Source: Heracleum sosnowskyi | Lineage: Eukaryota > Streptophyta > Magnoliopsida > Apiales > Apiaceae | DNA: 64,000 nt | Assembly (NCBI GenBank): GCA_030848705.1 | Contig: CM061238.1 | Location: forward strand, 49,577,133 to 49,641,132 | Direction of reading: 5' to 3' | Shown here: positions 23,216-36,410 of the stretch, one piece after another | How positions within the stretch are numbered: the stretch's first letter is position 1 | Layout of the letters: every line of letters starts with the position of its first letter | Notes under the pieces: generated by a model | Database searches by the model: none | What the model saw: only the letters and a program-made list of their open reading frames with translations | Told to the model about the DNA's origin: nothing | Translations under genes and position numbers: made by a program

Positions 23216-25071
23216 AAAGGGAAGACCTATCTTCTGAGAGAGACGAACAGGAAGTTCATGATGACACTGCCCCATCATGTAAAACACAAGTCCTCATCCA
23301 TAAGGGAAAGAATTGACTTCACAAAGTTGCCATTGGAAATGATTTATTGCAAGCTGAAGACTTATGAGATGGAACAAGAACAAAGAGTGATAATCTACAG
23401 ACCAGGGACAATGGACAACAAGCACAATGCACTTGTGAGATCAGCAGCACTTGTAATGGATGAACCAAGAACTTCTGATATTCAGGTTCAAACCCCTAGA
23501 GATGGAAAGGAGGTGATTATAGAAGCTGAAATGGATTCTGTGAATCTGGGTGTTGATGAAAGTGATTACTACACCCTAGAAGAGCTTGAGCAAATGGAAG
23601 ACAAAACCATGGCGTACTTAGTTGCAAAGTTTAGGCACATTCGTTTCAAGAGAAACCCTAAGTACAAGTTCAAGGGCTCAAACAACAGATTCCAGAAGAG
23701 CAAGTATTCACCTGGCACAGGCTTTAAGGGAGGCTACAAGACTGGCATGATTGATAGAAGCAAATCAAGATGCTACAAATGCAATGAGTTAGGGAATTTC
23801 GCCACTGAATGCAAGAAGCCTCGTCAAGCAAGAGACAAGAAAGATGTCTATGAGAAGAAAGATTCTTATGATGAGTTGAAGAAAGAGAATGCAAAGCTGA
23901 AACAGCAACTGGAAACTTTTCTGGAAAGCAGAAAGGAAAAGCTTATATTGATGAGGGTAAAAGTTGGGATGATACTGATTCAGATGAAGAGGATGAGTAT
24001 GTGAATCTTGCCCTAATGGCTGACTATTCAGAGGAATCACCACAATCATCTCAGGTACCTATCTTAACAACAATTGACATGTCTAATTCTGAGTACAAGA
24101 ATACTGTGCAAGATCTTAGTGTAGAATTGTTTAATGTACACACAAGCATGATAGCATCAGAAATGTAAAATGCTAAGTTAGTTCTTAAGATTAAAAATCT
24201 AGAATCTAAGAATGAAGAACTAATGCTTGTAGCTGTCACAATAGAAGATCTTAAACAGAAAAACGAGTACTTAGAGAACAAAGTCAAGTGTAATGCTGAG
24301 ATATAGACAATCCTCAGAAAGCAGATTTCAGATTTAGATTTGAAACTGAATGCTTTTAAGAATTCCGCCCTAATTGCTAAGGAGATCATTGATACTCAGA
24401 CCATAGGGAATAAGACTGCTATAGGACTTGACTATACCAAAAAGGCTGGGAAAAAGATTCTGGAATTTCCTGTGACATCTACTGTTGTCAGGAAGAATAT
24501 TTCACACATTCTTAAGAATGTGGTCAGTCCAGTCTTTGTCAAGCCCTTCTCAAAACCTTTTCATGAGGATGACCTTTTCATAAGACAAGAATTACTTGAG
24601 GAGGATTTATTGAAGGTTAAAGAGGTTAAGACTAAGTTGCCTAGGAAGTCAGTAAAAACTGTATTACCTAAAACTGATGTAGGCAATAAGGTTATCAAGA
24701 CTAAAAAGAACAGGATTGGTAAAGATGTTGTTAATCAGAATATTTTTTCTTCTTCTCCCATTGCATCTAGGAAGTCGTGCACTATTTGTAATTCTAATGG
24801 ACACCTTACACATGCATGTAAAAAGGTTAAAGTAGAAACTGCTGATACTTCTGCAATGCATAACATGTCTGACATGCCTGATCTTCATAAACCCTGTGGA
24901 AAGAAAGAGTGTTTTCTATGCTCATACAACATCATGCATGCTTATTTTAAGTTGATGAATGCATCTGGTAGCAATAGCACTGATAATGTTGAATCCATAG
25001 ATAATTTGAATATCAAACAGGGTAAGACAAAATTGAATGTTAATCCTGTTAAAGTATCTAAACCTTCATGA
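23216..25071 (+). pseudogene. Decayed SIRE-like gag of D
   Basis: Homologous to E's gag from about residue 167 on. Zinc knuckle CYKCNELGNFATEC near 23770-23811 has N in place of the histidine-pairing glycine position. A one-base loss near 23920 shifts the frame, and stops follow near 24166 and 24305 where E reads glutamate. The last part is open from 24340 and has the second knuckle CTICNSNGHLTHAC (about 24778-24819). It ends at TGA (25069-25071), where E reads glycine. The block around E's WVPK motif is missing here. Confidence 0.83.
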
Positions 25072-25077
25072 CCCAAA

Positions 25078-25638
25078 ATGTTGCATGGTAAGGTTAAAAG
25101 CTCAAAGGTTGTGTGGATTCTGGATAGTGGATGTTCTAGACACATGACAGGTGAAGAGTCCCTGCTTACAGAGGTGGTTAAGAAGACCGGCCCGATTGTA
25201 ACCTTTGGAGATGACAACAAAGGATTTAATACGGGATATGGTAAATTGAAAATTGGGAATGTCATCATTGAAAACATCTCTCTTATTGAAGGATTGAAGC
25301 ACAATCTTCTAAGTATCAGATAGTTCTGTGATAAAGGCTACAATGTAGATTTCAGAAAGGACAAGTGCTTGATCACAAACAGGAAGGATGAGAAGCTTGA
25401 TCTACTGGGACTAAGAAAAGGAAATTTGTTCATTGTTGACTTAAGTTCTACCAGTGAAGACGAAGTTACATGTTTCTACAGTAAAGCTTCTTCAGAACAA
25501 AGTTGGCTATGGCACAAGAAGCTCTCACACTTGAACTTCAAAACTATGAACTCTTTGGCAAAGAGAGAGTTGGTGAGAGGGTTGCCCCTGATGGAATTCA
25601 ATCAGGAGGGATTATGTGAAGCATGTGAAAAAGGGAAG
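25078..25638 (+). pseudogene. Start of SIRE-like pol of D
   Basis: Copia protease (ILDSGCSRHMTG at about 25117) and GAG-pre-integrase region (WHKKLSHLNF, LCEACEKGK), in the same frame as the end of gag, unlike E. A TAG at 25321-25323 lies where E reads glutamine. It is cut at 25638 by the LTR of A. Confidence 0.83.
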
Positions 25639-27689
25639 TGTATTATCCCAAAATTTTGTAATAATTGAAACCCTGATGAATAGTAAATTTGACCCTGATG
25701 AATAGTAAATTTGCTGATGGAAAAATTTTCAGACCACACTATGTGGATGGTACGGAATGAATGTTTCGAAGTTATATTATTGATGTATAGGAAGAATAAA
25801 AGAATGTAAACGTACTCAGAATCAGGAGATTCCTATTCGAATTTTAAATCACTATTCATCGGACAATCGAGGATGTATTGATTTGATCGTTTTGAGAAAG
25901 TATGTGGAATGAAAAATCCATGATCATATCTTAAACCAAGGTGAGAAATCTAAGACCATATATTAAACCAAGGAAATGGAAAGATCAAGGAAGTATCCCC
26001 TAGCATTGGTACAGAAAAACGTTTTCAAAATCACTTGAGACTATCGTGAAACAAAAGCGTAACGAATTATGGATTAAACCCTAACCAAGGGAGAAGTATC
26101 ATATAAGATCATCAAGTGCAACATATAAGAGGATTGAGGATACAAATGATGACATAAGCATGATGCAGAAGAGTGACATAGGGATGACATGTTGGTGACA
26201 AGGTGATGAATCACCACCTTGTCACCACTTTCACCACAACCACAAGATTAAAAAGCCATGTGTCATTGATGAAAAAACAAGCTTATTACCACACAATTAA
26301 AAAGAGAAGTATTAAGGGTAATTAAACAAAAAGAAAAGAAAAGAAAACAAATCAAAGAAGATGCATTCTTGAAGAATACACCATTCGGCTTTTCTTCTTC
26401 TCCAAAACCTTAAGAAAATTTCTACCACTTTCACTCAACCATAATTCATGTTCTTGGGCTCTAAATCACCCTCATCCATAAACTAAGGTAAATCCTTGAT
26501 CTTAGCTTCATCCATGATTGATAGAATGCTCAAAAAAGGAATCAAAGTTGATGATGAATAGTAGAAATGAATTGTAATTCTTGATTTCTTGTTTTGATCT
26601 TGAAGTTCTAGGCTTGTAAAGGATAATCAAGGATCAAAGAAGGTTATACTACCCATTGCTAGGCTATACTAAGTACCAAGGAAGGTATAAACCCTCTCAC
26701 ACTTTTACTTATGATTTGATATTAGTGAATAAATGGATGATTGTTAGTGATAGTATGATGTAGAGATGATTTGCATGATATGTATGATGTTTAATGGAGT
26801 AAGTGATGCTTGAACTAGTGAGTAGTGATATGAGCTTGTGTAGACAGAAATAAAGTGATTTGGATGAGATCCTTGGGTTGTGATTGTTGGTTGTGGATTG
26901 ATGAATTGATTAGAGTGTTTTAAACACGGGAATCGCGTTTAAGCGTCGTTACCATGTCGAATTTTACTTAGGATGATTGGACAGAGATCACGAATACTTT
27001 AAAGGGCATAAACATAGGTTTTCTGCCCAGAATCATGTAGGCCCTATTTCCTAGTTTGTTTTAGCGAAAGAATCGTATCGTTTCGATTTACGGTTTAGGA
27101 GAAACGTCCGTTTTAGTGAAAGCGGTTTCGAGTAACTAAGTAGTTCAGTCCATGAACTTTGAGATAGGGATCAAGCCCTTTAAAAATGGAATTGGGTTGA
27201 GATATTAAAATTGAAAGTAGCATGGATTGTTAGGAAGGAAACCTAGGAGGTTTCGTGTTAAAAAGATAAGTTTGTGATTTTATAAAAATGCGAGAACAAA
27301 GGTTGCGCGAGTGAAATAGCCTTAAGGGGATGGTTAAAAACAAGAAGTTAGTAAAGGAAAAGTACTTGGGTTTTGTGAATAGATTTCCACCCAAACTTTT
27401 GACTTAGGAGTTACGGAATGTCATAAGGTTATAGATGACCGAGAGCGAGACATTTGATTTTCATTAATAGAACTTTAGTGCTTGAGTAATAGCACATTCA
27501 TTGGTTCTAGGGGACTGACTGTGAATTATGTATCTTGTTATAGATCGACGAGCACACTCTCAAGCCCCCACTACCACACCACCGAGACACCAAGGCAAGT
27601 TCCCAAGGACAGTTATATTTTTAAAAATGTTGATTAAATATTCCAATATATATATTATTGGATATTTAATGTGAGATATTAAAATAATA

Positions 27690-28075
27690 TTATTTGGATA
27701 ATTATTTAATTAAGTGAATATTAATTTGAATATTCACTTAAGTGAATATTAATTTGAATATTCACTTAAGTGGAAATTTTATTTAATAATAATTCAATAT
27801 TTATTATTTGAATATTATTTAATTAAGTGAATATTATTTTGAATATTCACTTAAGTAGAATTTTATTGAATAATAATTCAATATTTATTATTTGAATATT
27901 ATTTAATTAAGTGAATATTATTTTGAATATTCACTTAAGTAGAATCTTATTGAGTAATAATTCAATATTTATTATTTGAATAATTATTTAATTAAGGGAA
28001 TATTAATTTGAATATTCACTTAAGTGGATTTATATTGAATAATAATTCAATATTTATTATTTGAATATTTATTAA
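27690..28075 (+). repeat. 85-bp A/T-rich tandem repeat in LTR A
   Basis: Four or so units of about 85 bp. Each holds an inverted repeat (AAGTGAATATT ... AATATTCACTT) and a second one (TTGAATAATAATTCAA). Fewer units occur at 36900-37190 in the solo LTR. Confidence 0.85.
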
Positions 28076-28516
28076 ATATTCCAAAAATGATTTAAAAATC
28101 ATAGAACCTTATTTAAATATTACGTAAGGTTCCAATAGTTATTTAAAATATTTTCTGATCTTGAAAGAGATTTATGTGACTATAGTAGGAGTTCCCAACT
28201 ACTTTTACATTATTTATCCCAAATAAGGAATAAGGTTTTGGACTTATCAAAAATTGGGAATCCATTCCAGGAAGTGAACATATGATTTCACTTGCCTCCT
28301 TCATTAAAAGTGATATAGTTTGGGTTTCTGAATTATCAGAGCTAAAGATATTTTACAAAACTCCCAGGTCGTGATTTCAAAATGTTTTACTCGAGGGTCG
28401 AGGTCAGTTGACAACGGTCAACCCACATTGTGACTTACTTCTGATATAATACGGAAGTAAGGGTATTTTTACAAAACCTATCAACAAGCTTATGCTTGGG
28501 GGAAACAACATTTCGC

Positions 28517-28711
28517 GTAAGTGGCCGAGTAACGCACGGTCCCGCAAATAAAACTATTTTTCTGGCCTTGATGTCGCCAGGTGGAAATGAATAAGATGTT
28601 GGGTGACGCCAGTCCAGTGGAATCCGTTGGCAGGGAGCGGGTCCACTTGTGTGGCCTTGATGTCGCCATGTGGTTACAAATGAGTAAGAGGCCGAGTGAC
28701 GCCGGTCCAAC
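28517..28711 (+). repeat. GC-rich minisatellite in LTR A
   Basis: Two full units from 28564 and 28653 plus a partial one at 28517, of the same type as 130-393. Confidence 0.78.
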
Positions 28712-29574
28712 CTAAAAGCTCGTATGCAGCTAGGGTAATGACCTTCGGGATTATCCATCTACTAGTAGAGAATCTTTGGTATGACGACTGATCATCGTAT
28801 ACCAGTGCGTAGCCCTGTACCACTCCCCATGTTTTCCAAGGATTGCAATTTCAGAAATGTTTTGGGTAACTATGGTTAAATACCAGTTACGGATATTGTT
28901 AATGATATTTTAACAAAGTACTATACCTCATACAGAGTTTGCACTATATGGCACGTTTTGACGAAAATAAAATAAATATATCATTCTACATATGAATTGA
29001 GTCTCAAAGGTTTTCCTTTATGATATAAGCTTATATATATATGCTTATGCTGCTTTGTATTATTGTTGGGCTTAGTGCTCACTCTTGCTTTCTTTTATAT
29101 ATATGTATCACAACACAACAGCTATAGTAGATGGCCACGATTTGTCATACCGCTCGGAAGAGCGTATGGGCCGCGCAGACCGCCCATAGGATGGCAGTTG
29201 CAGCACCTCAGGTAGAAGTACTAAGTTGGTTCGGAGTGTAACTCTTGTTGCTCCGGTTTATTTATAAGTATCACTTATGTATATTAATGAACAAGAACAA
29301 ACTTTTGCGCTGCCTTTCTGGTTTCACGTAGAGATCACATTGGCAGTAGGTTGCAAGTATTTTACTTTTGGGTTGTAATAACTTTAATTTATGGATCATA
29401 TGACTACTTCTTTTGCAAGTTCGTTTCTGAGACATAACTGGCGTGAGTATATTGATGGTAGGGTCACCGCGTGTGTTGATTTATTATATTATGATTCAAG
29501 TATTAAGTGTTGTACGGAATAAGGGATCGTGACAACCTAGATCTCCGACCCCGGATCTGGGGGTGTTACAGAAA

Positions 29575-29587
29575 TGGTATCAGAGCC
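29575..29587 (+). other. Primer-binding site of A
   Basis: TGGTATCAGAGCC, four bases after the LTR end. It identifies 25639-29570 as a 5' LTR. Confidence 0.93.
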
Positions 29588-29760
29588 TATAGTTATTAAT
29601 CTCAGAAACGATAGGGCGTTAGGAATAATAAATGCAACTATAATAATAAGAAGAACTCCCATCGAGTTCATGGTTGGGCTACCGGATGTAGCACTGACTG
29701 TTAAAACCCGCAAGGGAACTTTTATGCCACAGTAAAGTAACCTAGTTTTCGCTTGTATAG

Positions 29761-30424
29761 GTGTTTGCGGCCGAGGAGGCTGATGACCTTGAGACCTAGC
29801 ACGACGAGGCTCTGCTGGCGGCTGAGGACGACCCCGTGGACGACCCCATGGAGGATCTAGATGAGGATCTCGAGGAGGATACTGAGGACCCGGACGAGGA
29901 TCCGGAAGAGGACCCCATGACTGTGTTTGACTTTCCTACTTCTCCTGCTCCCACTATTGATGGAGAGTCGACTGAGGATGATGATTCCACTGAGAGGGAT
30001 CAGATTGTGCCTGATGTAGTTACCACAGAGGACGATGAGACTTCTGAGGACAGTGCTTGCCGAGGAGGCATCAGGATGTACCCTCTGCCTACTGTGAGAG
30101 CCCTTACCCCTCCTGTGCCCCCACTGAGCCCGTTACCATCAGACGATGACTATGACCTCGCTCCTGAGGGATATGAGGAGGACCAGCCCATGACTGATCC
30201 CTACAGACCTCCTCCCTCACCTACTAGAGTACCTACTGTGATCCATGATTGGATGATTGGCCGGCTGACCACTGACTTGGCAGCGGCAGAGGCTAGAGCT
30301 GATGAGCTGAGGAGACAGTTGGCAACAGAGAGAGAGAGTCCCGTCGTTCCTATCAGGACGGGATGAGGTTTATGACTCCTATGAAGATGAGACTTGAGAT
30401 TTCCCGCATCGAGTGGCAAGCTAT
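29761..30424 (+). pseudogene. Pre-gag ORF of A, first part
   Basis: The frame opens after TTGTATAG, a splice-acceptor-like site, with no ATG. A TAG stands near 29798, and from about 29803 the frame runs to 30366. It is extremely acidic at first (repeated DED/DPDEDPEED, about 29836-29920), then proline-rich, then a charged helix (LTTDLAAAEARADELRRQL). A two-base slip in the GA run near 30330-30341 shifts the frame; in the shifted frame the coding potential goes on to 30424, where B is inserted, and resumes at 47142. Function unknown. Confidence 0.68.
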
Positions 30425-33400
30425 TGTAATATCCGTGAATTTTATTATTTGATTAAATGATATATTTAATATAAAAATATTTATTGTGAAGTATTGGAAT
30501 GTTATTAAATGATAATTATTGTGTGATTATGTGCTAAATGGTGAGTCGAAAGCCCCTTTCAAATATTTCGTCATTTGGAATTTTCTTCAAATCTGAGCCC
30601 CGTTTTGATAATTCAAGGGCCCCGTTGGAATTTCGTACATTAATTATTATCTCTTCGTCTTTCGTATTCGAATCATTATCGGGAGAGATATTCGTATCAT
30701 TTCATTCCTACCTATTTGATTCTGCAAGAATAATTCGTTTTGTTCAAAAAGGGAAAAATTGTTCCGAACCCTAATTGCTTAAGGGGACAGATATATCGTT
30801 TTATATCAATATTACATTTGTTATGGCCCCAGTATTCTTGAGAATTAGTTATATAATGATATATATATATATATATCAATTGGATGATCATCAACCTTTT
30901 TAACTGATTATTCCTCGTAAAATGTGCTTTTAACCTAATTAGGGTTTTTAAACGATCCAGTGGATCTATATCGATCCAAAAATGTTGTTTGGGGTATTAT
31001 TTTTCCAAAAATATAAAAAGACGAATCGTACCTTGAAACTCATAGAAATCTGCAATTAATTATCCAAAAATTAAAAATTCCTGAACCGTGTTCTTCGTGT
31101 TCTTGAAGATTAATCCATTCGTTCAAGGTGTTATTGAAATCAAAATCTGAAGTTCCTGTACTCAAATCAAAGCTCTTGATCTCTAGTTTCAGAATCTTCC
31201 AACCTCATCATCATCTGGTAAGTTTTCGATTTTATATGAATTTTTCAACATTCGAATTAAAATTAGGGTTCTTGGTCGATTTGGGGATTTTCATTCTGTT
31301 GATTCTCCATTCAATTGGTTGCTTCCAACATGTTCCTAGGGTTCTAATTAGCAAGAATCCATGAGTTAATTTCGTGTTTAAGTTCAATTTAGTCGGGTTT
31401 GATTTTCGGGTTTTGACCCGAATTCTTATTTTGAATAGTCCGTTCTTGATATTGATCTGACATTGATTATGATATGGGGCTTTGATTGTGTGAGTTATAA
31501 GCGTTATTTTGACATATTAATCTTCGAGTTTCATGTACGGAATGAGTAGATCGGGTTTCCGCTCGGAGTCGTGGCCGGCAGTTTCTTTGACCGGATTCTG
31601 GGCTCGATTCCGGCATCGTACGTATGTGTTTGTGTGTGGGATTTGTTTGTCTTGAAAAAGCGAACAAAAGCCCTGTTGTTTGGTTTGTGTTTGATCGGGA
31701 ATGGAAGATTCCGGTCGCCGGACACCGGCCGAATTCTGGAAAACCCAGAATCCGGTGGGTTGTTCTTGGTGACCCGGATTTGTTCTTCCCGACCCGTTTA
31801 CCCGAAGTTTGACCCGGTTTCAATCTTCAAAATCCTAATTCAATTTCTGAAAACTGTTTTTGGATTTTATTTTTAAATTTAATTCGAAAATAGTTTAAAA
31901 ACTTTAAAAATTCATATTTTTATTTTAAAAATATATTTTAATGTCAAAAAAATTCTGGAAAATTATATTTATTATTTTAAATCCGAAAATTGATTAAACT
32001 TAATTGTTTTAATTATTTTTAATTAATAATTAATTTATTAATTAATTGGTTATTTCTTTTAATCAATTAATTCTTAAAAATTAATTATTAATTAGATTTA
32101 ATTAATTAAAAATTCAGTTTATTTATTTTCAAGGCTAATTATTTATTTAAAAATAGTTTGAGTATTTAAAGAGTGCCAATTAATTTTATTAATTGATTTA
32201 TTTGCATTAAAATGTTTATATTGGATTTAAAAATCCGAGTTTTGATTTAAAAATTAATCGTAACTTATTTAAAATTCAAATAAGTTTCGTATGATGTTTT
32301 AAAAATGTTTATAAGTGCTATATGGTTCATATTAATTGTGTGTTGTGTTTTATAGTCTGTATATGCCCGTACTAGGGCAAATATCTGAGTTTTAAATATC
32401 GTGAATCATACCGGACGTCCGATACGTAACCAGTTACTTGTTTAAATGTGATTATTGATTGAATAAGTGTCGAGAGTAGAACGAGAATAGTTAGACTTAT
32501 TGTGATGAGTTGTTTAATTATAGAATCGAGTTTCCGGAGCAAGGGAAAGGGAAAGGTAGAGTGAGCAGAGTCGATCCGACAGCAGCTTAGACCAGGCAAG
32601 TATCTGTGCCTTTACTTGTGATAAAATTTTTTATTGTCTTGATTACTTGAATACTGTTATCCCCAGAACAATTCAAATTATCAATCTTTTAACCGCATTT
32701 GGACAACTGATTCCATTTCCTTAGAGATTCTTGATTCTTTGATTTGATCTGCATCGGAAACCCTTATTTCCAATTCACTTGATTATTGTTTACCACCATT
32801 TTTTATTGTTTATCATCCTTTGATTATTATTGACAACCATTGATTATTTGACTTCCATCTTGACTATTGATTACGGTCATTGATTATCGATTACCAATCT
32901 TGATTTCCTTATTGAATGAGTAAACTGTACCATTGAAATTATTCCATGATTCTTTCTCCATCTTCATTTGATACTGAGCAGTTGAAGCTCTTTTGCAATT
33001 ATTATACATTGAGTTTATCTTATTGAGCATGTTATTGTTTATACCCTATGATAGATTTGGCATGTTTTTAAAATGGACCAGTAATTGGTCGGGCCATATT
33101 TATGGTCGGAATAACTTAAGGCCCAGTTTGGCCTAGGATCCAGTAGAGGACTATGATGTGAGCTTGTTCGGGGTTGATGCGTGGCTGGCCAGTAGCACAA
33201 CCTTTGATTTGAATAAAATGTATAAGCCAAATTCTAATTCTTTTTCTTCAATTGTTATTGATACAAAGCATGTGTTAGCTAAATATTGTTGATTCTGATA
33301 TCATAAATTCATATCCTTACAACCGTGATAGAAATGATTCATATGATGTTTGCTGAGCAATTTGGCTCACTCTTGCTTGTTGTTTTCTAACCCTATTCCA

Positions 33401-33729
33401 GTGTAGCGAGAGTATGAGTCGGCATAGCGTGACCGATAGTTCACTAGCAGCCAGGAGAGCCCCTCGAGTCATTGTCATTGGCAGGGTAGTTGTTGTTTTT
33501 CTTTTCTAGATTAGATGTCTAGATTTGAACTTTAGTTGTGATGTAATAACTCTGATAAAACTGGTATTGTATTAATAAAAGATTGTAGTAGCTTGTGTTC
33601 ATTGCCATAATCTGGATGCGGTCTTGGTTAAGGGGTATTTTTGTCTTTATATATTATGCATGTGTTAAATAGTGTTCCGTTGGTCGGATGACTCCTCAAA
33701 TCTGTACCCCGGGTTTGGAGGGCGTCACA
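30425..33729 (+). repeat. 5' LTR of B
   Basis: 3305 bp, TGTAATATCCGTG to GGGCGTCACA. It is about 97 percent identical by eye to the 3' LTR at 43785-47136. Length differs mainly because the 3' copy has an extra A/T-rich stretch near 45385-45480. ORFs near 31531-31876 repeat in the other LTR, with no family features. Confidence 0.92.
31012..31020 (+). promoter_or_regulatory. TATA box, 5' LTR of B
   Basis: TATAAAAAG about 590 bases into the LTR, also at 44365-44373 in the 3' LTR and 20555 in C. Confidence 0.6.
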
Positions 33730-33731
33730 GT

Positions 33732-33743
33732 TGGTATCGGAGC
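33732..33743 (+). other. Primer-binding site of B
   Basis: TGGTATCGGAGC, one change (A to G) from the tRNA-Met match. Confidence 0.88.
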
Positions 33744-33867
33744 AACAGGTTATGGAAATTTAAACAAGTTAGGACTTAGGGTCCAGGATAACATAGAGAG
33801 TTAGGAATTCACGTAAGGATATTAGGAGGTCAACTAGGGATATTATAGTAATTAAATGTGGTTATAA

Positions 33868-34419
33868 TTGCAGCCCCCTAGTTCTAGTTCAGACTCAGAC
33901 CCTTCCGAGGATACGATAGAAGAGATACCTACACCCGTTGAGAGAGCAGGACCGTCTCGGCCAGTGCGATATCAGCCTAGGCATCACCATCCGGTAGTCA
34001 GGAGAGATCAGGTACCTTGTCCTATTCCACTCCGACAAGTAGCCCCAGCACCAGTGTCTCAGGCATCAGTTTGTGGGCCTTTGTATCAGTTAGGTGAGCC
34101 ACCAGTTCCACACCATGAGTATCAGAGGGTGAGTAGAGAGAGGGAGTACCTTTATGGACAGGTCCTGGAGATGGGGAAGATTCGTTCGACTGAGGCAGCC
34201 GCTATCCGAGAGAGGGACAGACTTAGAGATCAGATAAGGGACATTCAGATGAGGTTTAGGGTTACGAGGACCTTGGTTGAGACTCGATTGCACGGATTAG
34301 CTTCTAGTCGAGAGGGAGAGACAATAGCAGGGATGAGACAGATTTTGGATTATGCGATGAGTGAGATTGCAGGGATTGCAGGACCCCCGTTATGGCAGAC
34401 AGGAGCAGGTGATCTGTGA
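33868..34419 (+). CDS. Pre-gag small protein of B
   Basis: Homologue of the C protein at 14370-14915, open for about 180 codons with the same Ser/Pro/acidic start, a basic proline-containing middle and a coiled-coil-like second half (RERDRLRDQIRD). The frame opens directly after TAA (33865-33867) at TATAATTGCAG|CC, without ATG. The equivalent upstream start of C is AGG here (about 33747), so B may have lost expression even if splicing occurs. The end lies eleven bases before the solo LTR. Function unknown. Confidence 0.6.
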   Translation: MQPPSSSSDSDPSEDTIEEIPTPVERAGPSRPVRYQPRHHHPVVRRDQVPCPIPLRQVAPAPVSQASVCGPLYQLGEPPVPHHEYQRVSREREYLYGQVLEMGKIRSTEAAAIRERDRLRDQIRDIQMRFRVTRTLVETRLHGLASSREGETIAGMRQILDYAMSEIAGIAGPPLWQTGAGDL

Positions 34420-36410
34420 GCAGGTTTAGTGTAATAACCCCAAATTTTGGACTTAGTTAAAATTTTTTGATGAATAGTAAATGTGATGAATAGTAAATTT
34501 GCTAATGAAAAATATTTTCAGACCACACTGTATAGAAGACATGGAACGAATGTTTCGAGGTTATATTATTGATGTATAGGAAGAATAAAAGAATGTAAAC
34601 GTAATCAGAATCAGGAGATTCCCATTCGAATTTTTAATCACTATTCATCGGACAACCAATGAGGAATTGATTTGATCGTTTTGAGAAAGTATGTGGAATG
34701 AGAAATACATGATAATATCTTAAACCAAGGTGAGAAATCTAGAACCATGTATTAAACCAAGACAATGGGAAGATAAAGGAAGTATCCCCTAGCTTTGGTA
34801 CAGAGAAACGTTTTTAAAACCACTTGAAACTATCGCGAAACAAAAGCGTAACAAATTATAGATTAAACCCTAACCAAAGGAGGAGTATTATATAAGATCA
34901 TCAAGTGCAATATATAAGAGGATTGAGGATGCAAATGATGACATAAGCATGATGCAAGAGGATGACAAGATGATGACCAAGTGGTGAATCACCACCTTGT
35001 CACCACTTTCACCACCACCACAAATACAAAAAGAGCCTTGTCATTGGTGACAAGTCTTGATTATGGCCACACAAATCAGATGAAAAGTGTTAAGTGTATT
35101 TAGACAAAGCAAAACAAAAAGAAAATCAAACAAAACAAATCAAGAAAAGAGAAGCATTCTTGAAGAACACCATTCGGCTTTTTCATTCCATCAAGTCCTT
35201 AAACTTTTTGCTCCAACTTCCACTCAACCATAAATCTTGATCTTGGGCTCTAAATCACCCTCTTCCAATATCCAAGGTACATCTCTAATCTTAGCCTCAT
35301 CCATGGATCATAGCTTGGTCAAAAATGGATTCAAAGTTGATGATGAATAGTGATGTGAATAGTAAACTCATAAAATCTTGTTCTGATGATTTTAGGTTGA
35401 TTAGCATAGTTAAGGAGCAAGGAAGGATATACCATCCATATATAGCCTTTGTTAAGTTCCAAATAAGGTATAAAACTTCTTTCTTTTTAAGATTATGTCT
35501 TGATCTAGTAGTTATAAGTGATTAGTTAAGAACTATGTAGTAATAAAGCATGTATGCATGATTTTAAGCATGTTTGATGGTTGATTTGTGGATAAACTTA
35601 TGAACTAAGGTGTGACCTTGTTTGGACAGAAAATGGTATTATTAGTTTGAAGTTTTATTGGTGGTTGGTTGATGGTTGAGTTGTAGTTGGATTGAGTGTT
35701 TAAAAACACGGGAAGTACGTGTAAGCGCCGTTACCATATCAGATTTTACTTAGGTAGTTTAGACAGAAACCATGATTGCATTACAGGGCATAAACATAAG
35801 GTTTCTGCCCATGAACATGTAGGCCCTGTTTCCTAGTTTGTTTTAGCGAAAGAATCGTGTCGTTTCGATTTACGGTTTAGGAGAAACGTCCGTTTTAGTA
35901 AAAGCGGTTTCGCGTAACTAAGTAGTTCATTGTACGAACTTTGAGATAGTGATCAAACCCTTTAAAAATGAAATTTGGCCGAGATATTAAAGTGGAGAAT
36001 ATCATGAATAATTAGGAAAGGAAGCCTAGAAGGGTTCGAGTTAAACAGAGAAGTTGGTGATTTTATAAAAATACGCGAACAAAAGTTGCGCGAGTGAAAT
36101 ACCCTTAAGGGGAGGCTTTAAAACAAGGAAAGGGTAAAGGAAAAGTACTTGGGATTTGTGAATAGATTTTCACCCAAACTTGTGACTTAAGAGTTACGGA
36201 ACGTCATGAGGTTATAGATGACCAAGAGTGAGACAATGGATGTTCGTTAATAGAACGTTAGTGCTTAAGTTAAATGCACTTTAAATGATTAAGCCAGGGG
36301 ACTGATCGGGTATTTCTTTGTTTATAGATTTCCCGGCAAGTTCTCGAAACCGTAACAACCAAGGACCCGAGGCAAGTTTTCTCATCCCATGCAGTACAAT
36401 ATTATGATAA

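Larger units (their letters stand above)
23216..25638 (+). mobile_element. Element D: SIRE-like copia fragment
   Basis: Matches E from about 50355 to 52835 but is older and broken. The left end is cut by C inside gag (aaagg) and the right end by A within the GAG-pre-integrase region (ggaag). The rest of D, including LTRs, is outside the window or lost. The order of events is D first, then C and A. Confidence 0.88.
25639..29570 (+). repeat. 5' LTR of A
   Basis: 3932 bp, from TGTATTATCCC to GGTGTTACA, followed by a primer site. It aligns with the solo LTR 34430-39089 over the first 1.9 kb and again around 27620-28430 and 36840-37560, but lacks the 36380-36830 block of that copy and has a different last 450 bp (29100-29530). 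Confidence 0.9.

Noticed and set aside
26161..26460. Possible host-gene exon near the ATGACATAAGCATGATG region
   Set aside because: The same sequence recurs at 34940-35240 in the sister LTR and has no long open frame.
27690..28075. CRISPR-like spaced repeats
   Set aside because: The units are adjacent A/T-rich tandem copies in a plant LTR, with no unique spacers and no cas genes.
29575..29587. tRNA-like sequences at primer sites (also 14230, 33732, 49699, 11891)
   Set aside because: They are 12-13 base complements of a tRNA end, not tRNA genes.
31467..31876. Overlapping ORFs on both strands, repeated at 44820-45250
   Set aside because: Both copies are in the two LTRs of B, so conservation reflects the recent insertion. 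Composition is low-complexity and several frames are open at once.
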